Of a stretch of DNA of 64,000 nucleotides, positions 12,425 through 25,588 are shown in pieces. Made by a program: the position numbers and the translations under genes. This DNA comes from Orthonyx spaldingii. Its lineage: Eukaryota > Chordata > Aves > Passeriformes > Orthonychidae. Position 1 is the first letter of the stretch. Every line of letters starts with the position of its first letter. The DNA lies in contig VZTJ01006079.1 of the NCBI GenBank assembly GCA_013397795.1, positions 62,001 to 126,000 on the forward strand. The letters run 5' to 3'. The notes beneath the pieces were generated by a model. It made no database searches, was not told the DNA's origin, and saw only the letters and a program-made list of their open reading frames with translations.

Positions 12425-13107
12425 TGTGGCAGTGACCCAGCCAGTGGCTGTGGTCACTGAGAGTGAGGGACAATCTGTCACGCCTGCCTTTTCTATGTGG
12501 ATCAATGAAGAAACTAGATGGTCGAACTATTCCCCTCAGCACAGTGAGTCTGAGGGGGATGGGGAAGGCAGGCATGGATAGTTTCCCGCCACTCATAGTT
12601 GTCAGTCAGGTTCCATCTCCTCCCCCGTCCCCTCACAGTTATGTTAATATTCATAAGTTACCTGAAAGTTCTGTTACCGGATTCCATTGATTGGTTAAGT
12701 TAATGTATTCCACCCCTTTGTTTCCCCATTGGATGTTCCCCGATTATGTATTGTTCCCCCATTGGTTTATTCCCTTGTTCCTCCCCTTGGACTGCCCCTT
12801 TTCTGGCCCCTTTTAAACCCCTGCACACCCTCAGATCCCAGCTCTTTATAGCATCCACCTTTCAGTGCTCAATAAACTGGAGTTGCTGCTACTTTGAGTC
12901 CTCCCGCTCTTTCTCTGCTGAGCTGCTGCACTGTTTCCAACTGCTGCTGCCAGCTCCCCTGGATGAGCTGTGCCTGTTTGAGCTGTTGCCAGGAGACCAA
13001 AATCTGCTGAGCCTGAGTGCTGCAGAGGTCCGGCAGAGAGCCAAGCACAGAAGGTTGCACTCAAGCCACCAGGCAGCTTGAAAACCGGCAGTGGCCCGGC
13101 AGCGACA
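12425..13107 (+). mobile_element. solo LTR, class II (ERVK-like), with perfect 6-bp target duplication
   Basis: A 683-bp element begins TGTGGCAGTGAC and ends GGCAGCGACA, so it has the TG...CA ends of an LTR. The flanking TCTTAA is duplicated exactly (12419-12424 and 13108-13113). A 6-bp duplication is the usual size for class II (alpha/beta, ERVK-like) retroviruses. Promoter-like features are in order on the plus strand: three ATTGG (inverted CCAAT) boxes at 12690, 12728 and 12761, a TTTTAAA TATA-like box at 12811, and a polyadenylation signal AATAAA at 12871. The sequence is GC-richer than its surroundings. There is no internal gag-pol-env, so the provirus was reduced to a solo LTR by recombination between its LTRs. 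The 111-codon frame at 12746-13081 is not retroviral coding sequence. Confidence 0.9.
12690..12876 (+). promoter_or_regulatory. LTR promoter and polyadenylation signals
   Basis: Three ATTGG boxes (12690-12694, 12728-12732, 12761-12765) lie 50-120 bp upstream of the TATA-like TTTTAAA at 12811-12817. The AATAAA signal follows at 12871-12876. This spacing fits a U3-R arrangement. Activity is inferred from layout only. Confidence 0.6.
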
Positions 13108-13113
13108 TCTTAA
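13108..13113. repeat. right target site duplication TCTTAA
   Basis: Exact copy of 12419-12424 directly after the terminal CA of the LTR. Confidence 0.9.
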
Positions 13114-16100
13114 TTTCTCTTTCTCAATTTCTGGTTTTTCACCACTCTAGAAATTACATTATTTTTCATTTTTTCATCCCAGCACCAAACCTTTGGATTA
13201 AGTTTGTTTGTTACTAAGTGTCACAAAACCTTCCGTCTTCAAATTTGAACAATAAATTCTCACCTTCCCATGATCCATCATTGAAAGACACATTGTATAA
13301 TTAAAGGTTCTCATCTTATTTTTACAATTAAGTGAACAAATATGTCAGGAAACTGTCCACTATAGCATATATACTCATCTCTCCATAGCAAAACCTTTGT
13401 TTTCATTCTTTGGACTCTAGAGAGCTCTTGAAGAATTAAAACTTCTTGAAATTACTTTTTTCCAAGAAAGAATGGAATCTTTGAACATATCTTTTTTCGT
13501 TATTCTTAGGGTCTGATAAAAGGTGTACTGAATTCTGTAGTGAATTTTATACTGAATGTAATAGATTTTTAAATAACCCCTTTGTGAAACATTTCATACA
13601 TACAATTTTTTTGCTTACTATGTATCATAAAAATAGTTTTGCTTAAGCCTAAACATCTTATTAGTATTTTATTTTATTTTATTTTGAAATTTGCCAGAAG
13701 TGCTTCTTTTCTCAGGGTTATTGGTTTTTGTTTGTTTTTGTACTGGTTGGTTTGTTGGGGATTTTGTGTGTGTGTGTCTGTGTGTGTGTGGTTTTGGCTG
13801 GATGGTTGGTTTGGGGTTGTTTTGTTTGTTTGTTTAATTTATTTACATGTCAAGCTTTTTGAGGACAGGTTTGCTCTTGAAACTCATTTCAAGATACATT
13901 TGCTCTTGTAGAAACAAGTAGGAACTTCTTGTTTCCTCAGACACAAGAGGACTGTAAGTGTATTGAAGTCAGAACAATCACAAGTTTAATGCAAGTAATG
14001 TGATTTACTTCATTTACATTTACATTTATGTAAATATATATTGAAGGGCTTAAGGAAACAGCAAGCATTCATCAGCCTATCACTGTGAGAAAAATTTCAG
14101 GAACTCCTCCATCCCAACATAGATCCAGTTAGAATTAAATGGAACTTTTTCACTGTTACAGTTAGAAAAGATGGTTATTACAACTGGACAATTCTGACTA
14201 TTTCTATTAATGTAATAGTGTCCTTGAAAATATAGGTATTCTCCAGTGGTCCTCAATGAAATGTTATTCTGCTGGTTTACAGTCAATGATTTTTCTGTAT
14301 AGTTTTACTTCTGCTCTCATATTGTGTGAACACATATGTAACTATGTAGAATAATGTTATAGAAGATGTACTGCACAAAATTTCTCAAACCAGAAGCTTT
14401 TCCGTTCCAGTTTTCTCCCTACAATTAATAGATCTTTATGGGGAACAAATTCAAACAAATATCAGAGCTTTGAGTCAAATTCATGGATTCAGCAAACAGT
14501 GGAAATCCTATCTTCTTTTCTCCTTGCTTTTATTCCTTTATTTGAAGTACATGAAACTGACATTCTCCCACGACTTGCTTTTGAGGCTTTAAAGTTATTC
14601 TCTCATGCTAATTGTTTCCTATGTCCTGTGTCTGTATTAAATCAAAACTGTCATAAACAAAGTGTTACAGATATTTGGTCTTTGTTATTGATAAAATTAA
14701 AATATCCAATTTTGGTCAAGATTGTAAAATGGCATATTAATAACTTGTTACCACTGATATAAATAGCATTACCCTGAGGGGAAAAACTACTGCTCTTTTG
14801 GAAATGTTTTAGATAACTAAATTATTCAAATGGTAAAAACAGAGAAGTTTTGAATCAATTTATTCCCATGAAGTGAAATGCTATTTTTCACTAGAGACAT
14901 ATAAATTTAGATCATGACAAGAAATGCTGACTTTTTTTTTCTCTACAGGCTCTAAGGTCTTAAATTTGAATTTTATAATTGTTTTTTACTTAAAGCACAG
15001 TAATATACAAGACAGTGTTATATTGGATAAGATTAACATTTCCAGAGGGATGATTGTGTTATCTGTTCCAAATGCAATGACTTTGGTCTTAATATCTTTA
15101 TTTAAAAAAAAGAATATGTCAGTACAATGAATTTACTGAAAAGACACCTGCTGATTGTAAGATATATTGTAGTTTAGGTGTTCGGTACATCACCTGTTCA
15201 GTATATCCAGTGGACTATACAACAGAGTTTTTTGGTACATATAAGGCCTACACATGCTTCTGTATATTTGTAATTGCTACAAGTCAGTAGTTGTATTACA
15301 ATAACTTTATAACTTTCTTGAAAGGACATATCTGAGAAATAATTACCATTTAGACACCTTGTATGTAGCTTCTGCCTTTCTTGTTCATATGGCTAAGTAT
15401 ATAAATATCAATCTCGGTATGATTTTGCATCCAATTGCAGACAACATCAGGAAGTTTATAGTCTCACTGTCATTACACTTTCCTTCTTCTACTATTTACC
15501 CTTAGAACCCGCCAGATCTATTTAGACTCACATGGAGAAAGCCCCAGCCTCCTATCTTTCACTCTTCACTGTTTTAAAAGAATAAAAACATCCACTGTAA
15601 GAAAATCACACAGCAAATCACACTCCAAAGAACCCCCTCACTAGGTCAGGCTCAAATACCCAAGGAATCTTCATAATATCTTCAATCTAGCAGAAAGTTT
15701 TTCTCTCAAGACTGCTCATGCCACATCAATAGCACTTAATTGCTAACAATCTGGTTTCTACAAGATCCTCTGAAATCCAAACTCTTTGCTCAAACCTGGA
15801 TCCCTAGAAATCCATCTGTTTGCCTGTTGTGAATTAAATGTGAAGATACTTGTGCCAGATTTTTTTGGTATTTTAAGGACTGAGAACTACTTTACAGCTA
15901 CCACCACAATACTAAAAAATGACATTAAAGTTTGGATTTTTTTTCCACCCAGCACTATTATGCTTTTTCTGATAATCCCAAGAAGCAAATCAGTGAAAAA
16001 CTTCACTGTCTGCAGGAATCAGAATTCAGGTGACAGTATGAGGGCAATTAGAATTGTACAAATGAAAGCCTAATTGCTGAAAGTACATGTTACTAGATAG

Positions 16101-18827
16101 GAGACAGAATAAAGAGTATCCTATCAATAAATATATCAGAAAAAAATAGCCATCTTAAATGTCTTTTAGAAAAGGTGGAGTTTTGTTGTATAGAGAGATT
16201 AATTTTGCATTGAAATGAGATGCTCCAAACACAAATAATATCTGCTTGTCAGACAGATATCTCCAGAACACATAATTGATGCTGATGTATGCTGATGTAG
16301 CACAGTAGTCTACACTATGTGTTTTAATTTGTTAAAAGATGTGCATATCATACTTAAGCATTCTACAGATTCTCTTTCCTCCTCATATTGGAAATGAAAG
16401 CAGACTCAAAATACTGAAAAAGTTGATTCTTGAATGAAAACATAAATGGAAAACTGTGCAGAAACTGCTGGGTTTAACACACATTTTCAGATATTACTAT
16501 ATTTCTTTAGAATGGGCTAAAAACAACTTTTCATGCAGTAAAATGAAGCAAAAACATGTCAGGAGGGAAAAAACTATTACTTCTTCCCCTTTTACTTAAT
16601 GCTTGACTAAAATTTAAAAGTTGATCAGATGATGCATTTGCAACAAATTCAAAGGTGTATTTCATGCAATCCAGGGAATATAAAACACATTCAATACAAA
16701 CAAACCAGCAATTATTAGTTGAACCGTAGCAAGCAGAATTTTCCACAAGAGTTTCTTCGGAGTTACTCAAGAATTTCAAATGAATAATTCATCAATGATA
16801 TATTTACTCCAAAATGGTGTACATCAGAATTACAAGACAATACAAATCAGAGCCTAACATGAAAACATAAAATCTGGTCAACTCTTAAATCAAAAAAACA
16901 AGGGCAATCGATATGATGATGAAAATATAAGCTTTAGGTATCTAATTTGGCAATATAATATGCTTACTGTAGAAACACAGAAAAACCCCTGAAATGTGCG
17001 GAACAAAGGAAGAATGTGTCAGCATAAGTTAAGATACTCTGATGATCTATTAGGTTGGAAAATCCAAGAGAGGATCATACTGCTGTCATCCAAACAAGCC
17101 TACAAGAATCAGATAAAAATAAGTACTAAGCTGATGTAACGATCTACCATGCCTACAGCTCCATCTGCAACTCCATTGACGATCCATGGTGTAATATAAT
17201 CATCCTGTCTCTTGTATGCTGTGTTTTTTCTCCTTCACAATAGTGGATTTACACCAATTTAGCCTTTCTAAAGATACAGAAACAAAAGCTTGTTGGTTTT
17301 TATAACTGTATTCTTTTATTCCTTTAAATCTGTTTTTCTTTTTTCAATTTTTCTGGATTTATTTTCCCTTACCTAAAGAAGGAAAATCTATTCTATGTAT
17401 AGTATCATTAAACTTATGCAAACTCACTCTCACATTTGCATGACCTGAATCAGCTGATTGTCAGAAACAAGATGTCAGAGAAGCTTTATTACTTTAGCTG
17501 GTGCTCTGACAATATTAGACCAAGTGTGTATAAATTAATTACATTCTGTCAAACATCCAAAACGTTGCCACATAAGAAAGTTTTACTGATACTTTTTTGA
17601 CCCCAAAATGGGTAAAGCAACTTCATAATACCTTCACTCAGATTTATTAAAGGGAAACAAGTTCCTGGATGAAAGACTATCTGCTAGCTGCTTGGAAAAT
17701 TCAAGGATATTGTCCTTCCTTTGACCAACAGATCTAAAATTCTGTCTTTTACATATATACAGGAGGCCACTGAAGACCTTAATGATATAAAAAGTTCCTT
17801 TTCCTGGGCCCAGCTGTATAAAATTCTTCATATATCCCATCCAACTACATTTAAAGAAAATCATTAAAATGAAAAATAAGACCATTTTGCAAGGAGTGGA
17901 TATCACAACTCTCAGAGATTTATCGTGGTGCATGGACATAGTAGGAAGCAACGGTGAGGACAAAATATAATCTGTCTGAATATAAGGGATTTTCAAGGGT
18001 AGTCTCAGCAAAGCTATTACTAATCTTTCAAGCATTACTGATTTCCTTTTTCAAGGCCAATTCTTGTTAAAAGAGCCAATGTTATAAGGCTTTTTGCACA
18101 AGAAAAATGGTGTAATTTCTCAGGTGCATATGACTTAGTCTAGTCAAAATTCTGTAATTAAGCATGGTCAGGAAATGTTGAAGAAGGCCAAGTCCATGCT
18201 CACTTATGGTAAAGGATGTGAATAGAGAATTTCCTATATTAAAGGTGATTGCTTTGAGCAGTGGCTAAAAACCCTCAAAGTTAGGTCTTTGGAATAATGT
18301 AGAATCTTTTAGAATGACTTAAAACTATTTTAAGATTTAGAGAGACCTAGAAACCTTGCTATACAAAGTTGAACAATATCAAACACACACACAATATCCA
18401 AATCCATCCCCTCCCTACTTTATCAATATATTTCACTGTGAAATACAGTTCTGTTCCCCAGTAAAGTGAGTTTTTAAAAACCTTTTTTACAACATTATAT
18501 ATACAATGGAAACAGCTTTAACAATTATAATTTTTTAAGCCTAAGTGGATATAATTAAAAATAACTGATTACAATGAGAAAAGCCCTGAAGTTTCTAATA
18601 TCTTCCAAACATCTGCCACCTTCCAATTTATCTTTCTAGGAATTTTCTCCCTACACTTTGTAACCAAGATTTCTTCCAATGCTATAAATATCCTACATTC
18701 TGCTGTGGGAATTCTTTTCCTTCCCTGATACCAATGTAATTGGATAAATAAATTTTGGGGGTTATATGGAAACCATGGAAAATTCATAATAGAATGAAGA
18801 ATATGAGGTGTTTTGAGGTATTGGACG
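13114..18827. other. unique AT-rich DNA, no gene seen
   Basis: Apart from the GT-rich tract at 13720-13838 and a short TTTTA run at about 13662-13686, no repeat or gene is recognised. The 133-codon minus frame at 18035-17634 is the longest open frame in this stretch. It has no start context, motif or family resemblance that I recognise, and AT-rich DNA yields such frames by chance. Confidence 0.5.
13720..13838 (+). repeat. GT-rich low-complexity tract
   Basis: An almost C- and A-free run is made of TTTG, GTTTT and TG units, including TGTGTGTGTGTCTGTGTGTG near 13765-13789. It ends in TTTGTTTGTTTG near 13820-13838. Confidence 0.85.
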
Positions 18828-18967
18828 TTTTCAAAGCCAATTTTGTTGGAGATTTAAGTGACTTGATCTATTAAAAGGTATCTCTGCCCATGACAAGGGA
18901 GGGTCTAATTAAGTGGTCTTTGATGGTTCCTTCCAACACAAACTGTTTTATGATTCTGTTATTCTAG
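18828..18967 (+). mobile_element. short CR1 3' tail
   Basis: About 140 bp match the last part of CR1: GGTATCTCTGCCCATGACAA (CR1 usual GGTGTCCCTGCCCATGGCA), TGGTTCCTTCCAACACAAAC, and the terminal ATGATTCTGTTATTCTAG. It is strongly 5'-truncated. Confidence 0.85.
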
Positions 18968-21814
18968 TATTTTTAAACATGGTATTCTTTTTCAGTATGA
19001 CTTAAGTCTTAGCACATTAACACAGACATATTACTGGTCAGCGTTGCCAATGCCTAGATATTGTCATTTGTGGAAAATTCTAGATCAGAATTGAAATATT
19101 TGAAACTTGTATTTCAGTACCAGAATTAAAATGTTTTGGATGATTTTTTGGGCATCATAAGATCATTCAAAGGGCATTTATTTATTGTACGACATAGACA
19201 GAAAAATTTTGACAATGTTGTGGTTTTCCACCATGTATCTGATGCTTTGTCCAGAGCTGCCCCTAGCAATTTTCTCTTTTGTGCATGTGACTTTTGCTAG
19301 GGTTCTTTTAATTAAGAATGTATGTTTGCAATTGTATGGCCCACTGACTGTAAGAATCAATGTACTGATGTCAAAGTCTTCCACAGTTATGTAATTAATT
19401 GTCTATGTATTTATCTTTTTCATTCTGGTATGAGTGCCTAGGGCAATCTCAAAATCTTAACAAAAGGGCTGTTGTTTTTCTGCAGAGGCCAACAATAGCA
19501 CATCTGTATCATAGCTTGATACCTGTATCTTGGCAAGAGAAAAAGATGAATATATCTACAGAAGTCTATAACTATAGTTTAGAATTTGCAGAATGTAAAC
19601 TAATAAATCAGAAATATGCAAAATCCCTAAAAGCTAGACTCAGTTATTTTGTCATGGATGCAATTCCGTCAGTTAATTCTCTTTGGTACCCTTTTTTCCA
19701 TCTCTAAGTTTTTTAATTAAGGTATTATTAACTAACATATCTCAATGCTTTATAATTTACCAGAAATATTCCAAGATTTTTCTTATACAAGTTGGTTTAT
19801 TGGTTGCTCTCAGAGGGCTCTAAATTAGCAAATCTAAGCTCCTACTAAATTTTTACTTTATGAAAAATAAGCAGAATTAAATTGACTGATAAGAAGTTTG
19901 TGAGTTGTTTTCTTGTTCACCTTGTTATTGGCTCTACTAAGTACAGTAGTGCTTATAAACATCATAATTATGGATTTCATCTTTCCCTGGTAGAAGTTTA
20001 AAATTCCTAGGAATTCTGACTTTCCAGAAATAGAGAAATACAATCAGAATTTATGGATTCACGTGTATCTTTTCACTAGGCTGAAATTAAGATTGCAACT
20101 TCTGTTTCAATGGTAACTTGGTAGTCTCCTAAAAGAACATTTTTCAGGTTCACCAGAATTTGTAAATTTTGCTCTCCCTTTGCTTAAATGCTATATAACT
20201 ATCAACATGAGCAAAAGTATACTTACTGCCTCTGCTACTGCCTTTCACTGAGGAGAAAAATAGGGACATTATATTTACTTCAGTTAGAACATTTTTGTGA
20301 CTGTAACAGAATAAAACTTACGTGACTGAATAATTTTACTGCTTCCAATAGGATTAGTTTCACAGAAGTTCAATTAATTATGCTAATTTTACTCTTCTAC
20401 TGCTATAAGCTGTATAACTTGAATTCCATATATAACTTGAATTCCATACTTGCTACTGGTGGACTTTTAGTAGGCCTATTTTACATGTAGATAAATAGAG
20501 GGTCAGAGAGGATTAGTGATTTGCCTAAGGTTGAAGAAGTCTCACTAGTAGACATTTCAGCAAAAATAAGAAAATTTACATTCTTCTCTTGAAACAGTCA
20601 CAGAGAAAAACCTCAAGTTTCTGGAACATTTTGAAAGTCCTGTGAACTCAGAAAAATTGAAATGGACTGAGAAAAACAGTGAGGAAGGCAATATTCCCAC
20701 ATGACAAAGGAAAACTTAGTGTTTGGTTAGGACTTAGGCTGTTTTCAATGTTGCTCTGAAAATCAAAATCAAAATTTCATATACTGTAATTATTATTCTT
20801 ACATTAAAATAATTTTTTTTTCAAAATCAGGTTTGCCTAAATTATTCATTTAGATATTTTTAACAATGTTCTATCAATAAAATCACTTTACAAAAACTGA
20901 GATTCAAATTTCACAATTTGGTGGAAATATTAACAACACTTAACTCATTCTGGTTCCTTTCAAGCTGCTTCAATATTCTTGTTTTCAATAACATCTGTCT
21001 AGAATATGACTATTTGCTTTTATTATCCCCCCATTAAATTATCCATTAAATTACCCTCTTCTTCCTCTAGTAATATCATTTTTTAATTTAGAGGAATCTT
21101 CTTCGTGATTTATCACACAAATTCATGATTGGTATCTTTTCTTGTAGAATGCTGCTACTTTACTTGGTCTTCTCTCCTGCTCTAGATTCCCACAAAGCTT
21201 TACAATAATTGCTGTTTGAATTGTTTTGATTCCGTTACACTTGAGATTTCATGCCCGAATCAGAGGATAATTCAAAGTGAAAATAATCCTAAAAATAAAC
21301 AGATCTTCAGTTTTTGTTTGTGATAGTCATCAAGTTACTTGTCGTTCTTTATACTCAAAGTACGTATCTCTTCCATACCTCCTGCATTAAATTTGTATTC
21401 CTCAAAAATTCAGTGTTTTATCTACAGTTAATCCCCTTAATTTCCTTTTCAGGTGACAAATTATGTTCACTATTCGTGCAAAGTGTGATCTGAGTTAACA
21501 ATTGGTTTCCTTTTGCTTTTCATTTGCTACATATTATTCAATTGGATTGAATAAACTAATGTTCAGTCTGACTGATTTCAGCACCATCTCAGGACAGCTG
21601 TAGAGGATTGAGAAACTGCTAACTCAAGTCATATCATAACTGTAAAAAGAGTAATTAATTTCATTTAAATCTTATGAGATATTGATAAGGATGGACTCAA
21701 GTAATTTAGCTCTGATCTTCTCTTTGTCTCACTTCTCTTCTAGCAGATGTTTGCCTACCATTAAGATGTAAGATTTCTAATTACAATAACCACAGGGGAG
21801 AGTTTTAGTGTTGT
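18968..21814. other. unique AT-rich DNA, no gene seen
   Basis: It contains the perfect 18-bp tandem duplication at 20413-20448. Frames of 61-102 codons (19178-19394 on both strands, 19399-19707, 20043-19858) show no motif. Confidence 0.5.
20413..20448. repeat. perfect 18-bp tandem duplication
   Basis: TATAACTTGAATTCCATA occurs twice head to tail with no mismatch (20413-20430, 20431-20448). Confidence 0.9.
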
Positions 21815-22660
21815 ATTTTGGGCCTCTGAGCACAGGGATGCTGTTCAGAAGAATCTGGACAAGTTCAAGAATTGTGCCTGTTCCTGGGTTGGACCAATCC
21901 TGGTTTCAATACAGTTTGTGGGGTGAAGGAATTGAAAGCCCTCTGTAGGAAGACTGGGGAAGGACTTGGAAGTCCTGGTGAATGAAAAGCTGAGCACAAG
22001 CACACAAGGTGCACTCATAGCCCAGAAAACCAATCATATCTGTGGCTGCATCAAAAACAGCATGACCAGCAGACCAAGGGAGGTGATTCTCCCCGTTCAC
22101 TGCACTCCTGTGTGTCCCCAGCTGAAGTATTGTACCCGTCTCTAGGTACAATAGAGCCTCCAGCACAGGAAATGCTTAGGCCTGTTACAATGGATCCAGA
22201 GGAGGGCCTGCAAAATGATTGGAAGACTGAAACACCTCTCTTGTGAGGAGAGGCTAATCAGGCTGGGGTTACTCAGCCTGAAAAAGGCTCTGTGAGACCT
22301 TGTTTTGTCCTTTTAATACTTCAAGGGGACATATAAGTAAGATGGAAACAGGCTTTTTAGTACGGTGTACTGTGATAGGACAAAGGATAATGGTTTTAAA
22401 CTAAAAGAGGGTAGAATTGGACTAGATACAAGGAATAAGATTTTGTGATGATGGTGGTGAAACACCAAACAGGTTGCCCAGAGAAATGGTAGATATCCCA
22501 TCTCTAGAAATGTTCCATCAAGGTCAAGTTGGTCAAGTTTCTGTGCTACCTGATGTAGTTGAAGATGTTGCTGCTTATTACATTGCTTACTACATGACCT
22601 TTAAAGGTTCCTTCCAAACTGAAATATTCTGTGATTCTAGGATTCTATGATTCTATGATT
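21815..22660 (+). mobile_element. CR1 LINE 3' end, plus strand
   Basis: About 850 bp follow the 3' third of a CR1 copy. They include AAGACTGGGGAAGGACTTGG-type ORF2 remnants near 21950, GGAGGTGATTCTCCCC near 22079, GATCCAGAGGAGGGCCTGCA near 22193, and the GAGAGGCTAATCAGGCTGGG segment near 22248. A UTR with ATCCCATCTCTAGAAATGTT and a clear tail of repeated GATTCTATGATTCTATG (22633-22660) follow. Many stops and frameshifts are present; it cannot encode a working protein. The preserved octamer tail marks the true 3' end. Confidence 0.88.
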
Positions 22661-22869
22661 TTATACAGCTGTTATTTCATTTAAGATATGTTTTCCATTT
22701 GCTATCTCGCTTTCCCCTGTTCTAACACTCATTTATGTATGTCATATATGATAATATGGAATAACATGGTAACACAGGATCATTTTCCAAAACTGGCAAA
22801 CGTAATTTCTTTTCCTACAACTTTTCCACAGCTGCTGTGTCTCTGGTGAGATTTTGATGATTGTGCAAG

Positions 22870-23016
22870 ATTCCTACAGAGGTGGTAGATTACCCATTCA
22901 TGGTCAGGTTGGACCTGGCTCTGAGTAGCCAGATCTGGTTAAAGATGTTCCTCTTTCTTCCAGGGAGGGTTGGAATATATGACAAGCCCAAATTGTTCTA
23001 TGATTGCATTATTCTA
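22870..23016 (+). mobile_element. short CR1 3' tail, second copy
   Basis: Only about 210 bp after the previous CR1 ends, another CR1 tail begins. It has CAGAGGTGGTAGATTACCCA, then GGCTCTGAGTAGCCAGATCT, then GTTGGAATATATGACAAGCC and a worn octamer end TTCTATGATTGCATTATTCT. It is the same strand and a shorter truncation. Confidence 0.82.
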
Positions 23017-25588
23017 ACTTGATAAAATAACTCTCTACCTGGAGTACTGAGAAAGAGTTGGATAGGGAGATTACACAAATCAGATACTTTTTAGATGGCA
23101 AATGTATTTGCAGATCTGGATTTTTTCTTAGTCTTGTCTCAGTATCAAAACGATTCTGGCTCAGTAAAATGGTACAGGTATTAAAAAAATAAGGCTCTGA
23201 TGAGTCAGCTAGCTTTTCAGCCTTTGTGCCAATGAAATGTGAGTGTTCAGCAACAGACAAATTCTGGCTTTAGTGTTTTTAAAGCAATTTGGAAGAAAGT
23301 GCTGAGTCGTTTTATTACCATGCTCTGAGGAACATTCTGCAACTTTATTGGTCACCATCAATTGTTTAATCTGAGGTGGGAAACTAGTCAGGGGAAAATG
23401 TTTGGTGATTTTGTCAAAACCAAAAATAAACCCTGAAATATTGTTGCAAGCATAGTAAGCAGAGCAAAATGTCAATATATAAGGATACAAAATTAAATTC
23501 ATTAGTTTCTGGTGCTTCATTTAGAGCTAAATGAATAGAATTATATGATACAGGATTTTATTTGGTTTCACAAGCATTGGCAGAATAGTCAGAGAATTTT
23601 ATCTTTGGATAATCCAAATTTTCTGATTTTTTATTCAGTAAGACTATGTAAACTAATGTTTAATGTAAGTATTAGCAAATCATATACAGACTCTCTGCTT
23701 GTGACATTAAAAACATAAATTTATACCTTTATAACTGACAAATTTGGTTTCATGCACTGGACTCTGCATTTAATTCTAATGAGTTTTTATTGTCATGTTT
23801 AATTCTATAAATTCTACAAACATATATTTAAGCTATAAAAGATTTCAAGGGGAGGCTAATGCCTTTTTCCTTTAAAGAGAGAAACCAATACAGAGTCAAA
23901 AGTGATGGTGCAGTCCCTGATAAAAGTAACCCATAAAACCACCTAAATAAACCCCCTTTCTAAGAGGAATGTAATTCAGAGAAAAAAAAGTCAAGAGCTG
24001 ATTAGAGGTCATCTGAGAGAAGAACACAGGATTGAACAATTTATCATAGACTACCTTTTCTATATAATCTAAGTTTCCAAACAGGAAATTAGAAAGTGCA
24101 GTATACAAGAAATTGTATATTTGTATTGTTAAGGGGAAAGGCACATGCAGATCAAATATAGAAGGACCTTTTATTCAGAAAATGACTGCAACCCACGCAT
24201 GAATAACTGTCAAATTGACATTCCTGTGACTGGTGAACTAGCTGAGGATTTTGATCCAGTTATATATCTTTACCAAATGCCAAGACTTTTATCTGAGGTG
24301 ATGGCCTATGGTTAAAGAACAAATTACTGATGCATTACACACTGTATTTTTCCTGAGCTGGACCTAGAAGGAGAATCTTGGCAGACAGTATTGCGTATGA
24401 ACAATTTCATGAGTTACATTTCTTTGAACAAAGGATTATGGGAAAACCTTCCTTTTTACTTGAAATTCTCTTTATTAAGAGAGGAAGTTATCGTACATTT
24501 AGGAGCTCATGCTGGAGCTGTGTCAGCATTGCTGAGTGTATGCTGAATCAGCAAAAAAAGGAGGTAATTACTTTTTATTTTTCTACTCAATACCAAATTG
24601 ATAGGAGTTAAAAGGTAAAGAAAGCACAATTTTCTGCTCAGAATACTTTCTGAATCTTTATAACTAGTTTTTCTGAAGTATGATCTGTAACCCTTTTCAC
24701 CCTGTCCTCCTCCAAAAATGTGTCAAAGAAAAATAACGGTTCCACAGACATAGGCTACAATAACATCTAAGGCACAATCCACAGTTTTGGTTCTAAAATA
24801 TACTGCATGAGGTGAACCATGCAAAAATTAATCAGAATCCTGGAAATTCAGACTTTAACAGATATACTATTATAACAATATTGAACAAATTGCAATCTGC
24901 CAGTGAAGTGCTCAATCCACTTGTCAATTCACACTGCTAAAAGTGAATGGGAATAATGTGACCAAAATCTCTGTTTAAAGATGGATACTTTAAATAGTTT
25001 TGCTTTTGTATGTAACAACACTAACAACGTCTTCATATGCTGGATCTAATGCCAGTATTTATGTCATGCACAGTTTTAAAGTTACTTTACTTATTGTTAG
25101 TAACTGAATTACAGTAATTGTAGAGCGCTATAAGACAGGACTGCATTGTACATTAACATAGGGTTATGCAGAAGATAAAAGTAAAATCAAGTAGAAAGGG
25201 TCAGGAGGGAAGGAAATAAATTGAAAACAATCAAACAATGAAAACCCCCCTCACACAAAAAACACCAACCAACCAACCAACCAACCAACCAAAAAAACCA
25301 AAATATAAACCTACCTGAATATGCTTTGTCTATATTACTGTGTCTTCACCACACACTTCCTACATTATAAACGGATTTTATTACTACATAGTTCAAAATG
25401 TTAGTAAACTAGCTTTTTTATTATGCAGGTTATCACTAAAGACATCATGAAAAAATGCTGAATTACAAGTAGAAGACACAAGTACGTTGCAGCTCCAAGC
25501 TTGATGGCTGGATAGTACAGTTGATCTAGAAAAATCAATCAAAAGTGATACAATGTGTTTCAGGGATTGATATTGCTTCTATCTATGC
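23017..25588. other. unique AT-rich DNA, no gene seen
   Basis: It holds an (AACC)n run at 25265-25292. The minus frames 23520-23209 (103 codons), 23260-23009 and 24144-23896 and the plus frame 24378-24611 show no recognisable motif. Confidence 0.5.
25265..25292 (+). repeat. (AACC)n microsatellite
   Basis: About seven consecutive CAAC/AACC units sit within an A/C-only stretch running from about 25235 to 25302. Confidence 0.9.

Noticed and set aside
12746..13081. 111-codon frame as a retroviral protein
   Set aside because: It spans the promoter and R-U5 part of a solo LTR, which is non-coding.
14920..14960. Splice acceptor before 14950 as start of an exon
   Set aside because: A T-run plus CTCTACAG is present, but the following sequence is AT-rich with no coding or donor support.
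17634..18035. 133-codon minus frame as a gene
   Set aside because: No motif or family resemblance, AT-rich codon use, no promoter or splice context. Consistent with chance.
25265..25292. CRISPR-like or regulatory array
   Set aside because: It is a plain (AACC)n microsatellite in a vertebrate genome, without spacers.
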